64,000 nt of DNA, from NCBI GenBank assembly GCA_000320605.2, contig KB445810.1:315722-379721 (forward strand), given 5' to 3'. The notes under the pieces are model-generated. The model was not told the DNA's origin, did not search any database, and saw nothing but the letters and a program-made list of their open reading frames with translations. Positions 10,738 to 20,558 of this stretch are shown in pieces (positions within the stretch are counted from its first letter, which is position 1; each line of letters begins with the position of its first letter). The DNA comes from Gelatoporia subvermispora B. Taxonomy: Eukaryota > Basidiomycota > Agaricomycetes > Polyporales > Gelatoporiaceae. The translations under genes and the position numbers were made by a program.

Positions 10738-13700
10738 ATGGCTTCCTCAGAGATTGCCCAATGCCTATCCGCAACACTTTCATCAGACAACAACACGCGT
10801 ATAGCTGCCGAACTAAAACTCAGTGAACTCTTCAAATCGCCTCGTTGGTGTCCTAAGTCGTCTATGCGCCATTTCATGATCTGAATCGCGTCTCGCGTCG
10901 CGTTCTTGACGCGTCTCACAGAGTCAGCCGTTGGACTTGCGCACCTTCTCCTTACTCAGGATATAGATCTGGCTTTGCGACAGATAAGTTTCTATCTTGG
11001 CTTGCGCAATGTACCCAGGGCTTGATGGCCCTCGGTTTCCCCCTAGCACTCCGCGAGCATCAACTTGAGGAAGTATGTGACGGAACACTGGTCGCCCTAC
11101 TTTACTCAGTTCAAAGGACATGCACCTCCGCCTGAGGTAAGTTGCCTATGGTGCCATCCCCGCCCTCTATGTTGTCGTATCGCAGTCTTGGGGCACCATC
11201 GATGGCTGAGCATTATGGCTACCTTGTTACGTCACGGATCGGGACTGACTATTTGTGTTGCAACAGCTCAAGACCCAGGTCAGACAAGCAGTCTTCCAGG
11301 GTCTCTCCGATTCCAATCGCAAAATCCGGTCCCTCTGCGTGAGCATATTCACAGACGTGGTAATGGGCCACCATCTCAATTCTCGTATCATAGGCGCACA
11401 CACTATCCTCAATAGCAAACTCCGACTGGCCCGAGGAGTATCCTGACCTACTCGACCAGCTTATGGGACTTCTGGCGTCAGGATCTCCTGATTCAGTATA
11501 CGGCGCCATGCAAGTTTTCACCGAATTCATCAAAACCGACCTCACCGAGGACCAGATCCTGCCTGTGCTGAGGCAACTCCTTCCCGTCCTGCTCAACATT
11601 GTTGGTGCTACGCAGGTGAATACTACCTTGAAGAAAGCCATAGCGAGTTACTGATGACCTACTGTGGTAGCAATACGCAGCGCTATCACGCGCACGTGCT
11701 ATTGCAGTGTTCCGGCAATGTGTGGAAACCCTGTACATGGTCAAAGAACAACATCCTCAAGCCACCAGGGAGGCCTCAGCGCAGGTGCTCCCTGTGTGGC
11801 TGGATGCGTTCAAGGTCCTGCTGAACATTGACCCGAGGCAAGATGTCGGAAACACCCAGAACTGGGATGGCCTTGCTATCCGGATCCAAATCTACAAGGT
11901 GCGATCCAGCAAATGAGCGTGTAAGATGCAGTCCTGATACTTCAAAATGATCAGACGCTTGATGTCATTCAGAGCTCTTTCCCGAAGAACCTTGCTCCAT
12001 ACCTGAATGACTTCCTGGCCGCTTCACTGAACCACCTAAATGCTCTCCTCCCCGCATTCGTACACTATTATATACTGTCCGAGGACAGTGCTCCTGGTTC
12101 ATCTGAGGACGAGCCTATTGACCTTGCGCAGCTCGCGTGCCCCATCTTGGACTTCGTCAGCCGTGTCGGGAGGAGCGGTCGTGGTAAGGAATGGTTCCAG
12201 CAGGACAACCTGAGCACACTTGTTTCAATGGTCTTCAACTGGTCACAGATGACCAGTAGCGACGTAAGCGAAGATCCTGCGTGTGGATCTTGTCAGCAGA
12301 CTCAGTATTACTCTCCTCGATAGGAAGATGAATGGGCTCGCGACGCAAACTCATTCGTGGCCCAGGAAACCGATGAAGCTCTGTCGTATAGCGTGCGAAT
12401 GGCTGGCTTCGATCTCCTGGCTGTATGATCTTCCGCACTTACATCTCTCGACAGCGATTCTAACATGTGTCCTTCACCAGTGTCTTCTCGACCGACACCG
12501 TGACGTCGTGGTGGCTACATCCAACTCGGTCGTGAAGCAGGTCATTGCTAACTCGGAGCAAACGCGGTCGGCTGGAAAGGGCGACTGGTAGGCTCCAAAC
12601 TCACCGCAATTCTTCGACAATGCTCACGTTGTTATTAGGTGGAGAGGACTCGAGGCCGCGTTGGCTGCGCTTGGCTCCCAGTCCGAGACAATCGTCGAGT
12701 GCATTCAAGATGCACAGGAGGAAGGTCAGCCTTCGCCGATTGACATCGAGTCGCTCCTGGCAAACGTCGTCCCTCCCCTACTTGGTATCTCCGGTGCGTT
12801 CTCCTCTTGGCCATGGTTCAATCGTTCTGTTGAGACTTGATCAACCATAGATGCCCCCTTCCTACAAGGCCGTGCCTTCGTCTTTGCAAGCCGTTATGCG
12901 TCTTTGCTCCCGACTGAGGTGGCAGGTCTCTACGTTAATGCGGCAGTCGAGGCTCTTGAGAACAAAACAGCACCAATGTGTGCCGGGATCTCGGCCGTGA
13001 TCGCTCTCCATCAGTGAGCCCTCTACCCCTCAGTTATAGACCCGGGAAGCTGATCGCAGACTCAGCTTCTGCTCTGGAGTTGCACACTCCGTGTTGTTAC
13101 CGTTCATGCACCGGATCGCGAACGATCTAGGCCCGTTCTTGTTGCAGACCACGGAAGACCTACTCGGGCTTGTCCTGGAGACATTGATCTCAGTCATCAC
13201 AATCGAGAGCGGGAAATGGCTCAACGTTGAGTTGGCTGGGGCACTCACGGTCTCTCTGTTGGAAGTCTGGATGAAGAACAACAAAGGTCGGGCTTCCATC
13301 TTGTGCAACGTTCTCAATAGACTCATACTCTATAGACCCGATCATTATTTCCAATCTTACCGTGATTCTGGAGCACCTAGCGGGCGCTGAGGCTCCTGGT
13401 ATCTATGAGAACGTGGTCAAATTGGCCCTACCCTCCCTGTCGAATGCGATCTTGTCCTCGACTGAGTACGACGCCTGGATCTCAGGTGCGGCTATTGAGG
13501 TCGTGAACGGCATCGTGCAGGGCGCTCCGGACTCGGGGCTTGGCGCCGGCTTCTTCGACATCATTGGACCCAGTCTCTTTGAGGCGCTGCGCAAGGTGGA
13601 AGACCGGGACGTCATCCAAGTGCGTACTCAGGCTCGCGTCCCCTCATACCGCATTCTCATGAAAGATGTAGAGCAGCATTGAGTGTTTGACCTCAATCAT

Positions 13701-14997
13701 CCGCAAGGACGTCAACCAGGTCCTTGTCTGGACTGACCCTACAACTCGCCAGTCTGGGCTCGAGTGCGTGCTTGCGGTGATCGCGAAGCAACTTCAAAGC
13801 GACAACGAGGCGGGCGGGCTAGTTATCGGTGATCTCATCATCCACCTCTTGCGTAAGGCTGGAGATGCCGTGGTCCCGGTCCTTCCCGAACTTTTGCAGG
13901 CCATGGTTGCCCGGATGAAGACTGCGCGGACAGCTACATTCATTCAGGTATGTTTTGACAGTCTAAGTTGCACTCCTGCTAACGCGGTGATATGGAAATA
14001 GAGCCTGGTCATTCCGTTCGCCTTCCTGATCCACAATGGCCAACGCGACACTGTTCTATCTCTGTTGGAATCGACTAACGTCGACGGACGATCTGGCCTC
14101 GATATCCTGATCAACACGTGGTGTGAAAATGCAGAGACGTTCCAAGGCTTCTGGGCTATCCGAATCAGCACCCTGGCCCTGTCTGCTCTCTATGCATCCG
14201 AACGTCCGAGCCTGCAGAGCGTGACTGTGAAGGGCGACATGATCGTGAAGCCGGAAACAAAGAACGGTAAGTACAATGATCTCCAGGCTCGGGATCGTTT
14301 TTGAGGCATGCGTGTTCTGGCAGTCATCATGACGAGGTCAAAAACGAAGAAAAGTACGGCCAGACATGGTGCTTATGATGCCACCGAGATCGCAATCGTA
14401 CTGATCCTTATCCTGCAGTGCCCACTGAGTGGACTTCTGTGCCGTTCCCCGTGAAGGCGCTCAAGCTGCTTTTACATGACCTGCAGTCGGGCGGCGAGGC
14501 AGCGTCCATGGGCCTCGGCTCTGGTGCTGATGTCGATTCGGACGACGGGGTAAGCGCTTCATTACCACCTAGAAGTGAAGCCATCGATGTTTGATACCCT
14601 ATAGGACGAGGACTGGTCGGAGGACGAGGACGATGCCGGCAGCAAGAAGGCGGAGTACGCGTACCTGTCTGAGGTGCTGAACTCTGCCGGAATCAATGCA
14701 AGTTCCGGTGCCCCTAACATTGCGTTTGCCGGATCCTTCGACAACGACGATGCGCTAGAGGCCAGTGACGACGAGGATCTGAGGCAAGATCCTGTCTCTC
14801 ACATTGACATCCGCGTACGTATTCGTGGAACTAGTTGGACTAAGGAAAGGCTCAGATTTGTTCACAACTCATAGGGCCATATTATCTCCTTCCTGCGAGA
14901 ATGCGCCTCGAGGAATACTAACAACTTCTCGACAGTTGTAGAACGTCTTTCTCCCGAGGAGACGCTAGTGATCCGCCAGGTGGTGAGCCAGCAGTAG
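10738..14997 (+). CDS. KAP114: Importin-9/Kap114-type karyopherin beta
   Basis: Nuclear import receptor of about 1,000 residues built of HEAT repeats. I chose the start at 10738 (MASSEIAQCLSATLSSDNN) over the upstream ATG at 10684 because it opens the usual importin-beta N-terminus. Next come SAVGLAHLLLTQDIDLALRQ, SINLRKYVTEHWSPYFTQF and 'VFQGLSDSNRKIRSL'. The body includes NSDWPEEYPDLLDQLMG, VFTEFIKTDLTEDQILPVLR and many further helical repeats. An acidic region near 14440-14800 (DWSEDEDDAG, LEASDDEDLRQDP) matches the acidic insert of importin-9/Kap114. The C-terminus FLRECASRNTNNFSTVVERL ends at a stop at 14995-14997. Cargo in this family includes histones H2A-H2B and TBP; I infer the same here. 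More than ten introns split the gene. One, at 10984-11046, appears to have an AT instead of GT donor. Confidence 0.88.
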
Positions 14998-15258
14998 AAA
15001 TAATAGGTATACTGATGCATATGAACAATGTATGAATAATCTCCCTAAGTAGACTTCTGGATTATGCCGGACTGGCGAGTATTGACTGTCATATATCTAC
15101 GGCGGACGGTTGAGGATGATGGTCTTCATAAACAAAATACAATTATATAATGCAACAGATTGTGTCGATCTTACAGCTCCAATCTAGTGATGTGATTGGC
15201 ATTATGCCAAATGTGAGTACGATAGGGTATCCAGTCCACGAACATTTAACTTCAATAT

Positions 15259-17043
15259 TCAATCAACGCCCTCTTTCCCCAAATCCCACTCCCTCACTGA
15301 GCCGCGCTTCTTGTACCGAATATCCATGAGCCCAGGCTCCTCTTCTCGCACGGCCGTACCTGCGATCCCAAACCCAAAATCCAATTTCTTCTTCTTACCC
15401 TTGTCCTTTCCAACTCCCAACCGCTCGAGGCGCTTCTTATCCTCGCGGTCCTCGCGTCGCTGCCGGATGACTTCGAGCATTGCATCCCAGCCCTCAAAGT
15501 CCTCGTCAGGGATAAGACCGGCCGTGGGGATCTTGGGCACGGAAAGCGGCGCGACATCGAGCCGAGGGTCGTAGGATTCTTCGAAGTATTTGTCCATTTT
15601 AGACAGAGGAGGGGGGAGCGGAGGGGGCGCAGAGGAGGGGGGAGGTGGACGCGGCGAGTCGGCGGGAGTGGAGTGGAGTGTGCGGGAGGAGGCAGAGCGG
15701 GGCGGCCGAGGGGATGGTGGAAGACTGGGAGGGGGGAAAGGAACGGGACCTGGACCTGGACCGGGACCGGGAGTAAGAGATGAACGGGGCTCTTCCTCAG
15801 CCTTTACTTTGCCTTTGCCTTTCAAGCGGGCGCGAAGTTCGTCTTCTCGAGACTGCACGTCTGCAGGTGCCGAAGGATCTTCGTCAGGGCCTCTTGCAGG
15901 TTTAGAACGTGAAAGTTTGTCCTGGTGGGAGTCTGGTGAACGAGAACGAGGGGACCGACGCCGTCTCAATCGAAATGAGGGTGAAAGGGAGCGTTCGTCA
16001 TCTGACAGCGGCCGACTTGGAGATTCTTCGGGATGCATGGATACATCTCGTTCGCGCCGTCTAGCTCTTGGGCGATCGGGTACACCATCTGAGGCTAGAG
16101 GACGACGCGTAGGTGACCTACTGCGTTCCCTTTCTCGTCTGCGTCGTCTAGTAGAGCGTTCGTCGTCGACCTCATCTTCAAGTGTGCGTTTGTCAGGGCT
16201 GCGCGATCTCCTAGACCGCTTCTCATCATCCCTGCGGTCTTCTCGATGTCGATAACGCTCGCGGGACGACCTGTGTCGCCGCTCACGGTGTCGTCTATGG
16301 CTCCTGGACTCTCCTTCTTTATCCGAATACGCGTGCTCTTCTCCGCTCAGGTCTCTTCTTCGTCTATGACTCCGTTCACTTGACCGCTCCCGCCTACCCT
16401 CTGTCCTCGGTCTCTCCCGTTCCTCCGACCTCGACCTGGAACGCCCTTCGGAACGGTCCATATGTCTTCTTCGCTCCCTTCTCTCATGGAAATCATCATC
16501 ATCGTCATCCTCTTCCTCTTCCTCCTTTCTCTCTCGGCTCCGGTTTCTTCGCTTGCGGTCACGGCGGTCCCAGTTGTGTGCCCAATCTGTACGGCCTCCC
16601 GCACCCATCAAACGGCGCATGCGTTCTGCGGCAACGGCCTCTTCCGCACGTTTGCGTCGCTCAAGTCGCTCTTGCTCTTCACGCTCCATACGGAGCTCCT
16701 GGGCCGCCTGCGCTTGTGCGCGTAGGATGGTCTTGTTGTGATCATCAGTACTCCGGATAATGGTGTTCAGAAATCGTTTGTTGGGCTTTGGAGCATTGCT
16801 ATCCGATCTGTTTTACTATGAAAATATGTCCATTCATCACAAGTCCATATGGTTTACTTACAACCCGCTCCGGAGATACGCGCGGATCCCGTCAGTGTTG
16901 TACTTCTCCGCCTTCTGCTTAGCCTCTTTGAGGATAAGATCTGCAACGTGGCGGTCCAAGTCTTCGTCAGTAACTGCGCTTGAAACCGCTGCGCCCATCT
17001 GGGCGCGAACGAGGTTAGAAACCACAGACGACAGCGAGGACAT
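15259..17043 (-). CDS. RS/RE-rich nuclear protein with NKAPD1-like N-terminal motif
   Basis: Exon 1 (from 17043) encodes MSSLSSVVSNLVRAQMGAAV and a helical segment ending YNTDGIRAYLRSG. A GTAAGT intron joins it to PNKRFLNTIIRSTDDHNKTI, then a charged helix of E/R repeats (RMEREEQERLERRKRAEEAV). A long low-complexity region rich in RS, RD and RE follows (about 15800-16550), then a proline-rich stretch. A conserved C-terminal block follows: MDKYFEESYDPRLDVAPLSV, then 'EGWDAMLEVIRQRREDR' and 'MDIRYKKRGSVREWDLGKEG'. The segment 'IIRSTDDHNK' resembles the 'VIRHTDAHNK' motif I recall from animal NKAPD1, which suggests an RNA-processing or nuclear-speckle role; this is inference. The plus-strand frame at 15590-16255 is only its mirror. 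The gene is convergent with the importin gene, 261 bp from its stop. Confidence 0.75.
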
Positions 17044-17550
17044 GGTAAGGCATGAGCCAGTATGATGCTGATCCGCCTCATTTGCCACAGCACAACGCCG
17101 GCTGTTTGCCTCTATTTAAGATGTGGCGTATATACCATTCAAGGAAGGTATCCCCACCATCACCTCAGCTTTCGAGCCCTACCGGCACTGCATGTACGGC
17201 AGCACCGTACGCTACTTGAAGGCGACAGGGCATCACAGCCAGACTTCTCACATAGCTAGGGGATATATTCCGATGACTTTGTCTCTAATTAGGAAGCGAT
17301 CATCATAGGTCTCGAATACTATATCACGAATAAAACGTTCCCATGAGTCCCAACAAGCGCTTTGACAGCTATAGTTCATACAGTATGTGCTGATTGCCAG
17401 ATTCCAATCTCTCACGTCGCCAATCGAGCTCTTGCTCCAGTAAAAGACAGTCCGCATACGAAACATGATACTCCGGGCCGCTCAAAATGGCCAAGACGTC
17501 CTGTCGGGCCTTCGGTGACTGGATGACTTCCCGTAAGAATTTAGGGCCAG

Positions 17551-17613
17551 TTTCCCTAGATTGCGGACTCGCAAAATGTGTGACCGGCATCCCTTGCCGA
17601 AACTGGCCCCAAA
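17551..17613. repeat. Internal inverted copies of the element's GGCCAGTTTC end motif
   Basis: TTAGGGCCAGTTTCCC at 17551 is matched by GAAACTGGCCCCAAA at 17599-17613 in opposite orientation. A third copy, CTAGGGCCAGTTTCCCTAATC, sits at 17648. The left end of the element therefore carries several terminal-type motifs, as if one miniature element landed in another or the end was duplicated. Confidence 0.5.
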
Positions 17614-17715
17614 CCGTAAGCACGTGCGGCATCCCAAACAACCGTGTCTAGGGCCAGTTTCCCTAATCTGCGACACGGCCTGTCCTATTCACGCGTGTTC
17701 TCGCTTCCTCTCTCT

Positions 17716-17889
17716 ATGGACGACGAAGACGCCCTCCTCTACTGCCTGATAGACCAAGATTCGGACTCCGATAGCGAGGATGAGGAGACGCAAATGCTCT
17801 CCAATGTTGTTCTGACCGGTAAGGACTTCACGGAGGTCTCTTGCGACGTAGATTGTACAAGGAGAGGGCAGCTAGGGACGACATCGTGA
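17716..17889 (+). pseudogene. Truncated Harbinger-like transposase N-terminus
   Basis: Starts MDDEDALLYCLIDQDSDSD and continues as an acidic run into 'QMLSNVVLTG'. This acidic opening followed by a hydrophobic 'LSNVVL' segment resembles the N-terminus of DDE-superfamily Harbinger transposases in basidiomycetes. The frame then degenerates and stops at 17889, so the helix-turn-helix and DDE catalytic parts are missing. It lies within the inverted-repeat element and cannot be active. Confidence 0.5.
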
Positions 17890-18030
17890 AACTGAGTGTA
17901 CCCAGCAATGACGACATCAGACTCACGTCGTCATCGGGCTCGGTGGATGGCCATAAATGGCAGGCGTCGGTCATCGTAGGAGACGGAGATATGTTCGTGC
18001 GCCTCAAGCGACATAAGCGATCGTAAGCGA

Positions 18031-18075
18031 ACTCTGGGAAGCTCTGGGAAGCTCTGGGAGGGGGGGTACCCCCCT
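18031..18075. repeat. Decamer tandem repeat next to a G/C palindrome
   Basis: Three copies of a 10 bp unit, (a/g)ctctgggaa, fill 18031-18060. They run straight into a near-perfect palindrome, AGGGGGGGTACCCCCCT, at 18059-18075. Both lie inside the Harbinger-like element and may be subterminal binding or hairpin-forming sequence. Confidence 0.6.
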
Positions 18076-19299
18076 CGACCCAACTTCGTCATCTGGGAGC
18101 GTTTAGGATGCTCGTCGGACTTTGAAAATGTCACGCTCGGCCGCCCGCTTAGGCCATCTAGGACGCAAAATCTAGGAATACTGGCCCTAGATTGCTTACG
18201 GGAAGTCATCCACTTGCATAAGGCATCGAGATGCCGGCCGGTCCTGAATCCTAATTTCCTGAACGCGCGAGCGAGCGACCTCGATCCTGGTGCGACGTTT
18301 TCGAGAAATTCGATGACATCAGCGCTTAGCTTCGATGCGTGGGATCCCATATACAGGCCCAAGCCTTTTGCGTGCGAGTTCAAAGACGGCTCAATGATCT
18401 CGCTTTTGGGTTCGCCTGCGAGTCCGAGTTGCACAGACTGAGGTGTAGATGCTAGTGCTTCGCTCAATGAATCCGGTGTCGGATGTATGACGGGATCGGG
18501 ATATCGTGAATCAGCCCCAGATGAAGCCGGTGGCTGGTACGGGGAAGGCTGAATGGAAAGTCGTCTAGAATCCCCCACCAGTGGATCGTCTACGATAGAC
18601 GTCGATGGTTCTTCATGGAAGCTATGCTTGTTCGAAATAGTGTATACATCTCCAGGACCTTAAAGTTCTCGTGAATTTGATGGGTTTTCTTGACACGCAT
18701 TCAGCGCTCCGTGGCCTTCTACATCATGAGAGAAGTCCTGCAGGATAGCAGACGACTCGGTCATCTCGATGTCTCGAGACCGAAGCGCGATGCCTATTCG
18801 ATGTAAGGTTGATTATCGGCACCACAAGCAAACTGACTGGCTCCTCACCATTCCCATCAGACGACATCCCGGTCTCTATACCTTCTACTTCTTCGTCGCA
18901 CTCCAGCTTGTAGTCAACCTCGAGCTCCTCAATCTCATCCGAGTAAGCGACATCTCGTATGACTGTGGTCTGCCGGTGGATGTCCGCCTCTCCGTCAGGT
19001 CTGATACTAGTCTGGGTAGGCTGCTTGTCCGATATACTGGCTACGACCGAAGGTTGCGCAGTACCGAGGCATGTAGATTTAGTGTGGACCTAGGTCGTGG
19101 ATCAGAACATTTGGCGTCTCAATACGATCAACACAATACATACTCGCAATAGGTCTGGAATATCGTAAGAAAAGTCACATCGTGGGCAATGAAATCGGTT
19201 GTCCAATTGTCGATGCACAGTCACTGCCGAAGGGATGCCATCATCCTTAAACTCAACACGGCAGACTTTTTGATGAACAAGCTTCCAGTGGTCGTCCAT

Positions 19300-20558
19300 G
19301 TTTGGATAATGAGCATTACATGATTCACAGTGTCCCGGACGCCTTCTATCGCTACATCGTCAGAAGTTGATTATAGACAACATATGTAGAGTTGAGGTAT
19401 ACACACGTGTAGTCGTGACGCATCATTGGGTCGTATTACTGTGGAGGGTGTAGCTCGAGGCTCTGATGAGAAGTATAAGATAGATGGACGTAGAGAATGA
19501 AGGTGGGCGACATATCGACGGACCGGGGGCAATGATAAACACGCTGTGGGACCAGAAGCACGTATCTAGAGGACAGATAGAGGTCCGCTTGATGATCGAT
19601 GAAAGGGCTGCGTGACTCCGCTGTCCAGCTAGCTATACGCTAGTTACTGGATACCCCGAAGGTTTCTGACCGGCGAACGAGTATGTCCAACAATGTCGTT
19701 CCCTCTTCGGTGGTCCATGTTGTGGTTCGGGAACTTACTGTTCGAGGCATATCCTTCAATCATATCGCAGTTCCCCATACAAGGCTGAACAGGATGTTAT
19801 ATCTTCCCGCATTCTGCAACGAACGGCAATACACATAGTGAAATTCTGAAAGTGTCGCATGTCATTCTGTATCTTATTTGTATGGCAAGCCGATGCCGAT
19901 TGTATGCGGTGTAACTTGTTTTTGCCTGTTATGGAAGGTCTCCGCACCATCACGCGTTTCCTGCGCAGCAAGACTACATACTGGAGATCCCTGAAGGAGA
20001 CGAGCCATTAATCACAAAATCACGCGTGGATTGTACTAGGCCAACTCTGGTATTGTTATGGAGTCTCCAGGTCTAGCATGGCGTCTGTCTACCGTCTTGC
20101 AGCGATTTGCGGTGATCTATTCCCGAATCATAGGCGTTCTCCGCACCTGTCACCTCTTCAAAATCGGCAACGTCTGTGAGGGCTAGCGCTCGGTTGTGAC
20201 GTCCGCAGTCTTGGTCCAGGTCTCCTACGAACTACTTCCACTCTCCGAGACAAAAACCGACTGAACGACGTAATAGTTGGAATACGATGGTCGCACGCGC
20301 ATGCAAATCTAATACGCGCCTTGTAGGCGTGGGAAGCTAAACGCAGATCGGAGCAAGTAGTTCCAGGCATCATCCTACTGGCCGACGTCACTAACGACCT
20401 CCACGACCTCTTTCACGACCCGTCGCTAGCAGTCTTGGACCTCCCAACGGAGGCTCCAGCTCGGGTCACCACGAGTTAGTACGCCAGGTCTGCAGAGCTC
20501 TCCGTCGAAAGACACGCCCACGCATGCCGGCTGCTCCCCGCAGCACCCGTCCACGGTC
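19300..20558. other. Intergenic, no gene seen
   Basis: Lies between the 5' ends of the disrupted zinc-ligand gene and the glycosyltransferase gene. The small minus-strand frames at 19756-19971, 20158-20391 and 20426-20788 show no domains. The first 100 bp may hold an upstream exon of the disrupted gene (PGHCESCNAHYPN). Confidence 0.4.

Larger units (their letters stand above)
17521..18211 (+). mobile_element. PIF/Harbinger-like deletion derivative (non-autonomous)
   Basis: The ends form an inverted repeat of about 50 bp. Position 17521 reads GGATGACTTCCCGTAAG, then TTAGGGCCAGTTTCCCTAG. The reverse complement from 18211 reads GGATGACTTCCCGTAAG, then CTAGGGCCAGTATTCCTAG. A 3 bp direct repeat ACT flanks it (17518-17520 and 18212-18214), the target-site size expected for PIF/Harbinger elements. 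Inside is only the start of a transposase-like ORF, plus a short tandem repeat; there is no catalytic domain. It sits inside a minus-strand coding exon, and excising it restores that frame, which independently supports the boundaries. Confidence 0.75.
17369..19299 (-). pseudogene. Zinc-ligand-rich protein gene disrupted by a transposon and an in-frame stop
   Basis: The 5' exon gives MDDHWKLVHQKVCRVEFKDD and 'FHCPRCDFSYDIPDLLR'. In the same frame just upstream lies PGHCESCNAHYPN, so the true start may be earlier, near 19350. Together these form C2H2-like metal-ligand clusters. Introns with GT-AG ends join two acidic exons (about 18910-19103 and 18650-18820). One frame then runs to LSADVIEFLENVAPGSRSLA and 'RTGRHLDALCK', where a 691 bp element is inserted (17521-18211). 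Beyond it the frame resumes as SPKARQDVLAILSGPEYHVS and ends QHILYEL at 17369. Removing the element and one target copy restores a continuous frame. A TAA at 18660-18662 also interrupts the frame unless a very short 36 nt intron is used. Function unknown; the C-terminal helical block recalls domains common in basidiomycete zinc-finger proteins. Confidence 0.6.

Noticed and set aside
15590..16255. 221-codon plus-strand frame rich in Gly, Arg and Ser
   Set aside because: It is the mirror of the RS/RE-rich minus-strand gene; low-complexity codons leave the opposite strand open by chance.
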